Virus record (IMG/VR): IMGVR_UViG_3300032304_000819
Location: 1-22,004 of that record
Reading direction: 5' to 3' (one strand)
Source: a virus
DNA: 22,004 bases
Part shown: positions 6,724 through 13,279 of the stretch, one piece after another
Layout: each line of letters opens with the position of its first letter
Position numbering within the stretch: position 1 is the stretch's first letter
Translations under genes and position numbers: made by a program
The notes under the pieces: model-generated
Databases searched by the model: none
What the model saw: the letters and a program-made list of their open reading frames with translations, nothing else
What the model was told of the DNA's origin: nothing

Positions 6724-7446
6724 ATGAGTATTGTACTTCCAACTAAAAAAGTAAAGGCAGAAAGAGTTAATCCTAAAAGATTGATTATCTATTCAAAGCC
6801 TAAGACTGGTAAGACTACTGCATTTGCAGGATTAGATAATAATTTAATCTTTGACTTAGAGAATGGTGCTGATTATGTAGAAGCATTAAAGATCAAGATT
6901 AGTAGTCTACAAGAATTACTTGATGCAGGTAAAGCTATTAAAGCAGGTGGTTTTCCATATAAGTATGTTACAATAGATACTGTAACTGCATTGGAGGATA
7001 TGATTGGTCCTTTGGCTATTAAACTTTACCGTCAAACTAGCATGGGTAAGAACTATGATGGTGACAATATATTGTCCTTACCAAATGGTGCAGGATATTT
7101 ATATTTAAGACAAGCTTTCTTTCAAGTTTTAGATTTTATTGATACTTTAGCACCCCATATTATTTTATCTGGTCACATTAAGGACAAGCAGGTAGATGAT
7201 AAAGGTGAGATGGTAATGTCTGCAAATATAGATTTGACAGGTAAAATTAAATCTCTTATTTGTGCCAATGCAGATGCAATTGGTTATATGTATAGAAAAG
7301 GTAATAAAACCATATTATCTTTTAAAACAAGTGAAGAAGTCACTTGTGGTGCTCGTCCAGAGCATTTAAGAAATGAAGAGATAGTAGTTTCTGAAATGAA
7401 TGAAAAAGGTGAACTTGAGTTTCACTGGGATAAAATTTATGTATAA
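6724..7446 (+). CDS. Sak4-like RecA-fold ATPase (AAA_24 type)
   Basis: A 240-aa protein with Walker A SKPKTGKTT (24-32), a Walker B-like YVTIDT (81-86), and a strand ending ILSGHIKD that supplies the polar sensor residue. The short RecA core with 'P-TGKTT' and no DnaB-like linker is the pattern of Sak4/AAA_24 phage ATPases, known as single-strand annealing or strand-exchange helpers working with a cognate SSB. The next gene downstream is the SSB, in keeping with this pairing. It begins one base after the preceding stop. Catalysis and exact partner are inferred from family knowledge. Confidence 0.88.
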   Translation: MSIVLPTKKVKAERVNPKRLIIYSKPKTGKTTAFAGLDNNLIFDLENGADYVEALKIKISSLQELLDAGKAIKAGGFPYKYVTIDTVTALEDMIGPLAIKLYRQTSMGKNYDGDNILSLPNGAGYLYLRQAFFQVLDFIDTLAPHIILSGHIKDKQVDDKGEMVMSANIDLTGKIKSLICANADAIGYMYRKGNKTILSFKTSEEVTCGARPEHLRNEEIVVSEMNEKGELEFHWDKIYV

Positions 7447-7467
7447 TAATTTAAAAACAAAACAAAA

Positions 7468-8151
7468 ATGGCATTAAGTACAACTGATTTGGGCAAAGGA
7501 AGCTCAGGACTACCAAAAACAATTACTCCAGGTAATCATGTGTTAAAAATTAACAGTATTGAATTAGAAGAATTCAAATTTATCCCAGGTGCATATCATC
7601 TTATGTTACATGTAGAAACTAAACCTATTGAAGGTTTTGAAGGTTTCTTGATTGACAAAGATGATGAAAGCAAAGGTCATTATAGTGGTCAGATTGGTAG
7701 AGTAAAAGGTAGCCAATATGCATTTGCAGATGGTGAAACTAAATCTGGTATCAAAATTCAAAGAGACAGGTCCATTTTGATCTTCTTAAGAACTTTGGCT
7801 CATTCATTTGGTATTGATTCTTGGTTCCTTGAGCAAGATGGTCAGCATGAGACTATTGAAGACTTTGTTAAAGCATTCAATAAAACTGCAGACTTTAGAG
7901 GTAAATTTCTTGAGTTCTGCATTGCTGGTAAAGAGTATGAAGGTAAAACAGGTTATACAAACTATGACATGTGGTTACCAAAAGCAGAAGGTAAAAAGTA
8001 TGCATTTGGTGCTGAAGAGTCTGGTGTTGTAATTACTTATGATGAAACCAAACATCTCAAAAAATTAGAAGTTAAAGAAGTTAAATCCTTTGGGGATGAT
8101 GATGATACGTTTTCAAAACCAAAAACGTCATCTGATTTTAGTTTAGACTAA
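7468..8151 (+). CDS. ssb: single-stranded DNA-binding protein
   Basis: A 227-aa protein preceded by a strikingly A-rich leader (AAAACAAAACAAAAATG) typical of Bacteroidetes initiation. The N-terminal two thirds alternate strands and loops ('NHVLKINSIELEEF', 'YHLMLHVETKP', 'FLEFCIAGKEYEGK'), as expected for an OB fold, and the C-terminus is acidic (FGDDDDTF) before a short tail. The position directly after the Sak4-like ATPase matches the phage SSB that accompanies such recombinases. The tail ends in Leu-Asp, without the terminal aromatic residue of bacterial SSB. A 7-bp inverted repeat (ACGTTTT...AAAACGT, 8107-8128) lies in its last codons. A strong terminator follows. Confidence 0.82.
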   Translation: MALSTTDLGKGSSGLPKTITPGNHVLKINSIELEEFKFIPGAYHLMLHVETKPIEGFEGFLIDKDDESKGHYSGQIGRVKGSQYAFADGETKSGIKIQRDRSILIFLRTLAHSFGIDSWFLEQDGQHETIEDFVKAFNKTADFRGKFLEFCIAGKEYEGKTGYTNYDMWLPKAEGKKYAFGAEESGVVITYDETKHLKKLEVKEVKSFGDDDDTFSKPKTSSDFSLD

Positions 8152-8167
8152 TAACTTACTCTCTCAT

Positions 8168-8196
8168 AAAAGGGGAGAGTAACATCTCCCCTTTTT
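8168..8196 (+). terminator. intrinsic terminator after SSB
   Basis: The left arm AAAAGGGGAGA (8168-8178), a 6-nt loop GTAACA and the right arm TCTCCCCTTTT (8185-8195) make an 11-bp perfect stem running into a T tract. It closes the UDG-to-SSB operon; the primase gene starts 12 nt after the T tract. Confidence 0.9.
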
Positions 8197-8207
8197 AATT
8201 TTAGATT

Positions 8208-9185
8208 ATGATTTCAACTAAGAATATTATATCTGATTTGGAGGACGTACCCAGAGAATGGGTATTTGAGTATTATTTAAATTTAAAGGAAAAACTTATT
8301 GGTCAAGACATAAAGATGCTTTCTGCATTTAATGTAAAGGACAAAGTTCCTAGCATGTTTATCTATCGCAATGGGGATTACTATAAGTTTAAAGATTTTT
8401 CTTCAGGATTTCAAGGTGATCATATTGAACTTGTCAGACATTTATTTAATTATGATGCAAGATTCAAAGCAGCAGATAAAATTATCCGTGATTATCAAGA
8501 GTATGTAAAATATAACGTACCTGCAGAAAGAGAACCCATTAAATTTCATGATAAGTTTAAAGTTGTAGACTATGAGATGAGACACTGGAATTCCCAAGAT
8601 TCTAAGTTTTGGACAAGTTTTAGGATTGGTTCTACACTTTTGGCCAAGTATAATGTAGTGCCCCTGGCATACTTTACTATGGAAAAGAAGGAAGAAGATG
8701 GTTCTATAACTTCATTTAAGTTTAGCAAGCCGTATCTCTATGGTTATTTCCGCCAGGATGGTGAGTTATACAAAATCTACATGCCCAAGAATCTAGATAA
8801 AAAGTTTATCAAGGTTCAGAATTATGTTCAGGGTATAGATCAGTTAACTTATGAAGCCAAGTATTTGGTCATTACATCCTCTCTAAAGGACTTAATGTGT
8901 TTTAATAAGCTTGGTATAGGTAATGTAGAATGCATTGCACCAGACAGTGAGAATACTATGATAGGTGAGTCAGTCATGACAAAACTGAGTAAACGGTATT
9001 TTAAGACAATTATACTGTTTGATAATGATGAGCCCGGTATTAAGGCTGCTCAGAGATATCAAGATAAGTATGGTTTTAGCTATGTAGTCCTGGATATGTC
9101 TAAGGATCTATCTGACTCTATAAAAGACCATGGTATTGAAGCTGTTAGAGATAAATTATTACCTTTATTAAAACAAGCACTATGA
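8208..9185 (+). CDS. DnaG-type primase with Toprim domain
   Basis: A 325-aa protein. Residues about 35-85 mirror the CHC2 zinc-ribbon layout of DnaG ('VPSMFIYRNGDYYKFKDFSS' then 'GFQGDHIELV') but contain none of its cysteines. The Toprim domain spans about 215-305, with VITSSLKD (221-228) in the place of the usual Glu-Gly-x-x-Asp loop, the metal-binding FDNDEPG (271-277) and KDLSD (299-303). It should synthesise RNA primers for the phage replisome with the DnaB-type helicase. Loss of the Toprim glutamate is unusual but phage and virus primases with T-x-SLKD loops exist, to my knowledge. It overlaps the next gene by four bases (ATGA). Confidence 0.85.
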   Translation: MISTKNIISDLEDVPREWVFEYYLNLKEKLIGQDIKMLSAFNVKDKVPSMFIYRNGDYYKFKDFSSGFQGDHIELVRHLFNYDARFKAADKIIRDYQEYVKYNVPAEREPIKFHDKFKVVDYEMRHWNSQDSKFWTSFRIGSTLLAKYNVVPLAYFTMEKKEEDGSITSFKFSKPYLYGYFRQDGELYKIYMPKNLDKKFIKVQNYVQGIDQLTYEAKYLVITSSLKDLMCFNKLGIGNVECIAPDSENTMIGESVMTKLSKRYFKTIILFDNDEPGIKAAQRYQDKYGFSYVVLDMSKDLSDSIKDHGIEAVRDKLLPLLKQAL

Positions 9186-9607
9186 GTTGGAAGTATAAAG
9201 GTAAAGAGTTTGATGAAGCATGCATACCACAAAATGGTATTGGTTTTATTTACATTATGACTGCTATCATAGATGGTAAGTCTGTTGCATATATTGGTAA
9301 GAAAAACTTTTTTGCTAATATAAAGAGACCAATGGGTAAGAAAGCTTTGGCTATGTCTACAGATAAGAGACTAAAGAAATATACCCGGGAGCTCAGACCT
9401 GACTTCATGAAGTATTATAGCAGTAATAAAACTCTTAAAGATGCTCACAAAGCAGGAGTTGTTATCAAAAGAGAGATCTTGATGATATGTTACTCAGCAA
9501 TGGAATTGACTTATCAAGAAGTAAAGCACCAGTTTAAATATGAAGTGCTTGAGAAAGAAGAATATCTGAATGGCAATATTCTTGGCAAATTCTTCCGTTC
9601 TAAATGA
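9182..9607 (+). CDS. GIY-YIG-like endonuclease
   Basis: A 141-aa protein coupled to the primase by an ATGA overlap. Residues 19-40 hold the split signature 'GIGFIY ... AYIGKK', the first two strands of the GIY-YIG fold. Downstream, 'DFMKYYSSNKTLKDA', 'KREIL' and 'ELTYQEVKHQFKYEVL' followed by 'YLNGNI' match the pattern of small phage GIY-YIG-like nucleases, where the helix Glu and a late Asn serve the active site. It may act in recombination, repair or host-DNA breakdown, or as a stand-alone homing-type nuclease. The coupling with primase makes a housekeeping replication role more likely than mobility. Confidence 0.78.
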   Translation: MSWKYKGKEFDEACIPQNGIGFIYIMTAIIDGKSVAYIGKKNFFANIKRPMGKKALAMSTDKRLKKYTRELRPDFMKYYSSNKTLKDAHKAGVVIKREILMICYSAMELTYQEVKHQFKYEVLEKEEYLNGNILGKFFRSK

Positions 9608-9608
9608 A

Positions 9609-9633
9609 AATATATTAGGAATGTAATATATTA
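9609..9633 (+). repeat. two AATATATTA repeats upstream of the homing endonuclease
   Basis: AATATATTA occurs at 9609-9617 and again at 9625-9633, 16 nt apart start to start. The second copy lies in a perfect 10-bp palindrome TAATATATTA (9624-9633). Both lie directly upstream of the TATATTTG box of the LAGLIDADG gene, so they may be operators, though AT-rich sequence makes chance repeats common. Confidence 0.4.
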
Positions 9634-9638
9634 TTTTG

Positions 9639-9646
9639 TATATTTG
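9639..9646 (+). promoter_or_regulatory. Bacteroidetes-type -7 box (TATATTTG) for the homing endonuclease
   Basis: TATATTTG fits the Bacteroidetes TAnnTTTG consensus and ends four bases before the ATG at 9651, so the transcript would be leaderless or nearly so. No clear TTTG element is seen about 19-20 nt upstream. The same box-to-ATG spacing recurs before the MazG gene. Confidence 0.42.
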
Positions 9647-9650
9647 TTCT

Positions 9651-10523
9651 ATGAGAACACAAACAGGAACTTATAGAACATACACAGATATGTTAATAGC
9701 TTTACCTAAGATTGGTAAACTTCAAGTAGTAGAATTATCACATAAAAACAAATGGGGTGCTTATTATATTAAGTGTCAATGTGACTGTGGTAATATTACA
9801 ACTACAGATTTTTCTTCTTTGAACAAGTCTAAAGCACAATCCTGTGGTTGTTTACAAAGAGAAGCTGTTAAGAATACTGGTACAAAAAACAGGAAGTACA
9901 CAATTGATGTAGATAAACTAGTTAATAATGATATAACTGCCTATATAGCAGGTTTATATGCTGCAGATGGTTCAAATGAAAAATCTGCTATTTCAATTGG
10001 TTTACAAAGTACTGATAAAGATATACTTGAAAAAATAAGTAATTACTTTAATTATACAGGACCTTTATACACAATAAATAGATCTAAGAATAATGAAAAA
10101 GATCAAGTAAGACTAACAATCTCTGATAGTTCATTTAGAAAGTTTTTTGAAGAAAGAGGTATTGTAAAGAACAAAACACTTGATTATCAAGTTCCAGATC
10201 TTTATTCACATAATCCTCATTTTTGGAGAGGAATGATTGATGGTGATGGCTGTATATTTAAGTATGAAAAACAGTACACAACTTATGGTGTATCTTTAGT
10301 TGGTACAAAACATACTATTGATAAATTTAAAAAGTTTTGTGAATTTATCTTAGATAAACATGTTAAAGTTAAACCTTATAAAATTAAATCTGCTATAGAA
10401 GTTTATTCAATAAACTTTGTGGGTAAGATGTACTTACCTCTATTGAATGCTCTTTATGAAGATTTAACAAATCACATGTATATAACAAGGAAGTACAATA
10501 AGTACTTGGAGATTATTAACTAA
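9651..10523 (+). CDS. LAGLIDADG homing endonuclease with Cys-rich N-terminal domain
   Basis: A 290-aa protein; ATG 9651 is preferred over a TTG at 9636 because a promoter-like TATATTTG box sits just upstream. Residues 42-67 contain C-x-C-x-CG then, 19 residues on, C-x-C ('CQCDCG', 'SCGCLQRE'), the zinc-finger-like N-terminal module seen in phage AP2/HNH-type endonucleases. Two LAGLIDADG helices follow: YIAGLYAADG (98-107) and FWRGMIDGDG (191-200), each ending in an acidic catalytic residue, so one chain makes a pseudo-dimeric nuclease. It is free-standing, not inside an intron I can see, and breaks the even run of replication genes. It is therefore likely a mobile insertion that may cut phages lacking it. 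Confidence 0.9.
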   Translation: MRTQTGTYRTYTDMLIALPKIGKLQVVELSHKNKWGAYYIKCQCDCGNITTTDFSSLNKSKAQSCGCLQREAVKNTGTKNRKYTIDVDKLVNNDITAYIAGLYAADGSNEKSAISIGLQSTDKDILEKISNYFNYTGPLYTINRSKNNEKDQVRLTISDSSFRKFFEERGIVKNKTLDYQVPDLYSHNPHFWRGMIDGDGCIFKYEKQYTTYGVSLVGTKHTIDKFKKFCEFILDKHVKVKPYKIKSAIEVYSINFVGKMYLPLLNALYEDLTNHMYITRKYNKYLEIIN

Positions 10524-10554
10524 ACAACAAGAACAATGAAAGCAAAAAGTAAAA

Positions 10555-10890
10555 ATGGAAATTTATTTAGAAGAAATTAAGAAAGAAAATAATTTTGTAA
10601 CTGTACTTGATGATGATGGTATGATTACCATCCAAATGTCTGATATTAGTCTATTAAAAATAATAGATATTTTTGATAAATTTATAACTACTTGTAAAAA
10701 TCATAGAGATGTGGTTGAAGTAACTGAATTTGGAAATACTTTTAAATTAGACTTGACTTTAAGTTTTGAGAAAGACGGATTTAATTTAACTGGATGTATT
10801 TTGAATAGTAATTTTTACCATGACTTTGAATTGGAATATTGTAATAAAGAAACTTGGGATAAAATAAAATATATAGTAAAATACATTTAA
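10555..10890 (+). CDS. hypothetical protein, 111 aa
   Basis: The start follows an A-rich leader (AAAAAGTAAAAATG), the translation-initiation style of this genome. The product is acidic with a mix of strands and helices ('FVTVLDDDGMITIQMSD', 'LLKIIDIFDKFITT', 'FKLDLTLSFEKDGFNLTG') and a C-terminal Tyr/Lys-rich helix, compatible with a small alpha/beta fold. No family is recognised. It starts the run of small genes between the homing endonuclease and the VWA/MoxR pair. Confidence 0.65.
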   Translation: MEIYLEEIKKENNFVTVLDDDGMITIQMSDISLLKIIDIFDKFITTCKNHRDVVEVTEFGNTFKLDLTLSFEKDGFNLTGCILNSNFYHDFELEYCNKETWDKIKYIVKYI

Positions 10891-10918
10891 ATAACAAAAA
10901 CAACCAAACAAAATAACT

Positions 10919-11335
10919 ATGACAGAACAAGATTTAACAGGCCTTCTATTACAGTTGGCTGACCGTGGTGTGACTGGAATAAAGATTTATTATGCAGGTG
11001 GAGGAGACTCCGGAGCAATTGAAGATGTAGTATATACAACTGAAGTATTAGATAAAGATGAGGATAAAGCTTTTGAGACTATTTCAGATCTACCAACTTA
11101 TGGACTTGAAAAAGCTGAGAACTTAAAAGACCTTGATTCAGGTGCTTGTTCTGATATATCAGACTTTGCTGAAGAAGCAATTTTAAATGATATTGAGGAT
11201 TGGTGGAATGATGCGGGTGGTAATGGTACTATGTCTATTATGGTGCCATCTGGTAAGTATAAAGTAAATAATACTATTTACATTACTGAGACAGAAGACT
11301 ACTTCCATGAAGGTGATTTATTATCTAAAGCTTAA
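10919..11335 (+). CDS. DUF6878-like hypothetical protein, 138 aa
   Basis: An A/C-rich leader (ACAAAAACAACCAAAC) precedes the ATG. The protein starts with a helix (MTEQDLTGLLLQLADRG), then a beta strand and the motif 'YYAGGGDSGAIEDV', an acidic stretch, then 'NDIEDWWNDAGGNGTM' and strands ending 'NNTIYITETE'. This order, Gly-Asp-Ser-Gly near the front and a WW-N-GG-G block before a final beta hairpin, recalls the DUF6878 family of small phage and plasmid proteins, whose function is unknown. No catalytic proof. It is followed after three bases by a DUF6915-like gene, a pairing worth noting. Confidence 0.65.
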   Translation: MTEQDLTGLLLQLADRGVTGIKIYYAGGGDSGAIEDVVYTTEVLDKDEDKAFETISDLPTYGLEKAENLKDLDSGACSDISDFAEEAILNDIEDWWNDAGGNGTMSIMVPSGKYKVNNTIYITETEDYFHEGDLLSKA

Positions 11336-11338
11336 CTA

Positions 11339-11680
11339 ATGTCACATCCATGGGAACATGCAAAATCTTCTGCTAGAAAGTGGGGAGGCCTTCCAATTGA
11401 TTACATAGAGATTCATAACTGGTTTGATGAAACTAAAGCTTGGATAGGACATAGTAAACATAGAATGTTCCGTCACCATAGTGAGGGTATATTTGAATGT
11501 GAAAAGAAGTTTGGACCAAGTTTTGAGAACTCAGATGGTAGAACTGTATATACAAGATATGTTGGAGAACAACATGTAAAAGAGGACTGTAACAATTACA
11601 TTCCTACAGCAAAAGAATGGGTGGATAATATAAATACACCTACACAGTGGATGATTAAAACTTTAAAGATTGAAGACTAA
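11339..11680 (+). CDS. DUF6915-like hypothetical protein, 113 aa
   Basis: The protein starts 'HPWEHAKSSARKWGG' and carries 'IHNWFDETKAW', 'HSKHRMFRHHSEGIFECEK', 'NSDGRTVYTRYVGEQHVKED' and a late 'P-QWM'. This His-rich order is what I recall for DUF6915, a family with conserved His/Asp/Glu residues (for example H13xxxxR-like and RHH at about 44-46) that could bind a metal, though no reaction is known. It is coupled to the next gene by one shared base (TAATG). Its neighbours, a DUF6878-like gene and a metallopeptidase/ATPase pair, do not reveal its job. Confidence 0.75.
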   Translation: MSHPWEHAKSSARKWGGLPIDYIEIHNWFDETKAWIGHSKHRMFRHHSEGIFECEKKFGPSFENSDGRTVYTRYVGEQHVKEDCNNYIPTAKEWVDNINTPTQWMIKTLKIED

Positions 11681-12102
11681 TGATTTTTGACAAAGAAGAA
11701 ACAAAGAACTTGTTGAACATGCTACGTTCAACAGATGATGAGAATTCAGTAGTAGCATTTCAGGCCCTTGAGGGTGTTGATGTAAAAAAGTATTCGGGAG
11801 AATTAATTGTATTATACAAGTTTGGTAAGAGGAATATGGCAATTTGGGAGAAACAAGCTCCTAAATGTCATAAGCACATTGCTAAATTACTGAGCCCATT
11901 TGCTAAAGATGGAGGTAGTGAGTTAAGTACAGGATCATGTTTGTCTGCAATGACAGCAAACAATACAAGTAATCAAGCTATTGAACTCTTTATGGAGTTA
12001 TTTACAGATAGTATGATTGGCTTCCTAGGTCAGATGGGTTATCCTGCTGACAAATTTGAAATTAATATAAAATTAAAGGATGGACAAGGTACAGAGTCTT
12101 AG
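11680..12102 (+). CDS. hypothetical companion of the VWA/MoxR pair, 140 aa
   Basis: ATG 11680 shares a base with the preceding stop and the 3' end overlaps the VWA-metallopeptidase gene by 23 nt, so the two are probably co-translated. The product is helical, with 'VVAFQALEGVDVKKYSGELIVLY', a 'HKHIAKLLSPFAKDGG' stretch and a C-terminal half with 'LFMELFTDSMIGFLGQMG'. No family is recognised. Tight overlap with the VWA gene suggests that it is a third subunit or adaptor of that module. Confidence 0.7.
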   Translation: MIFDKEETKNLLNMLRSTDDENSVVAFQALEGVDVKKYSGELIVLYKFGKRNMAIWEKQAPKCHKHIAKLLSPFAKDGGSELSTGSCLSAMTANNTSNQAIELFMELFTDSMIGFLGQMGYPADKFEINIKLKDGQGTES

Positions 12103-13267
12103 TAAAACAGCCAAAGATTTAATGTTGAGAGAGCCCTATTACGGGTTCTTTCTCATTATGTTGAATAAGCTATGGAGTAAAAAGGTACCTACTGCAGGTG
12201 TCAGTAAGAACGGTATCAATTATCAGTTAGTGGTAAATGATACCTTCTGGGAGGGATTGAGTGAAAACCATAGACTTGGTTTACTCAAGCATGAATTATT
12301 GCATATTGCATTTGGTCACCTTACTACTGTATTCAAGTTCAGTGATAGAAAGTTGGCTAACATTGCTATGGACATGGAGATCAATCAGTATATTGATGTA
12401 AATTATCTACCTGAAGGTGGTATCATGATTGATGACTATGCTGAACTTAATCTTGATAGAAAAGCAGGTGCTAGATATTATTATGATAAACTTAAAGAAG
12501 CAAAAGATGAGAAAGATCAGAATGGTACAAGTGGTTCTCCAGAGTTTGATAAGTTGTGTGACCAAATGGACTCAGGGGATGGTGAGGGTTTACCAGATCA
12601 TAGTACATGGGACGAGTTTGAGAATCTTAGTGAGGCTGAACAAAAGCTCATTGAGAAACAACTACAGAAAGTTCTTGGAGATGCAAAAGAACAAACCATT
12701 AAAAAGAGAGGATCAATTCCCGGAGAAATTGAAGGGGTCATTGTAATAGATGAGATAGTTGCACCTAAGTTTGATTGGCGTGGATACATGAGAAGATTTA
12801 CTGGTATAAGCACTAAAGTCTTTACTAAAAAGATTAGGAGAAAAGAGAACAGAAGATTCTCTGACAATCCGGGTCTTAAGATAAAGATGAGACAACACAT
12901 GTTATTGGCTATTGACACTTCAGGTTCAGTAAGTGATGATGAGCTCAAAGAATTTATGAATGAGATTCATCATATCTACAAAGCAGGTGTTGATATTACT
13001 ATAGTGCAGTGTGATACCAGTATCCGTAGTATTGAACCTTATAAAGGTAAGAATGACCTTAAAGTACAAGGAAGAGGTGGGACAGAATTTGATCCCGTCT
13101 TAGATTATTATAATGCAAACAATAAGAAATATACAAGCCTAGTATATTTTACAGATGGAGAATGTGATGCAAATGTAAAACCAAAAGGTAATGTCCTTTG
13201 GGTTATATCAGAGAGATCAGAATTAAATGAAGACCTACCAGGCAAGGTGATTAAATTAGAACTATAA
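12080..13267 (+). CDS. VWA-like metallopeptidase (COG3864/DUF2201 type)
   Basis: A 395-aa protein. The N-terminal part carries a zinc-metallopeptidase motif HELLHIAFGH (71-80: H71, E72, H75 and H80) and 'AMDMEINQYI' (96-105), typical of predicted VWA-linked metallopeptidases. A linker rich in Asp, Gly and Glu (about 140-175) follows. The C-terminal part is a von Willebrand A domain with MIDAS DTSGS (279-283), RGGTEFDP (332-339) and YFTDG (356-360). Such proteins act as partners of MoxR-type AAA+ ATPases, which is exactly the next gene, 12 nt downstream. The HExxH may be catalytic or structural; the target is unknown. Inference: an ATP-driven remodelling or protease machine. Confidence 0.9.
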   Translation: MDKVQSLSKTAKDLMLREPYYGFFLIMLNKLWSKKVPTAGVSKNGINYQLVVNDTFWEGLSENHRLGLLKHELLHIAFGHLTTVFKFSDRKLANIAMDMEINQYIDVNYLPEGGIMIDDYAELNLDRKAGARYYYDKLKEAKDEKDQNGTSGSPEFDKLCDQMDSGDGEGLPDHSTWDEFENLSEAEQKLIEKQLQKVLGDAKEQTIKKRGSIPGEIEGVIVIDEIVAPKFDWRGYMRRFTGISTKVFTKKIRRKENRRFSDNPGLKIKMRQHMLLAIDTSGSVSDDELKEFMNEIHHIYKAGVDITIVQCDTSIRSIEPYKGKNDLKVQGRGGTEFDPVLDYYNANNKKYTSLVYFTDGECDANVKPKGNVLWVISERSELNEDLPGKVIKLEL

Positions 13268-13279
13268 AAAACAAAGGTT

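Noticed and set aside
8107-8128. Inverted repeat ACGTTTT...AAAACGT at the end of the SSB gene
   Set aside because: It lies in codons and the low-complexity tail; too short to separate from chance in AT-rich sequence.
9608-10554. Group I intron holding the LAGLIDADG gene
   Set aside because: Flanking genes are each complete with their own starts and stops; no split exon is seen, so a free-standing homing gene fits better.
12598-12948. Minus-strand ORF in the VWA gene
   Set aside because: Antisense to the conserved VWA metallopeptidase and without a start context or neighbours on that strand.
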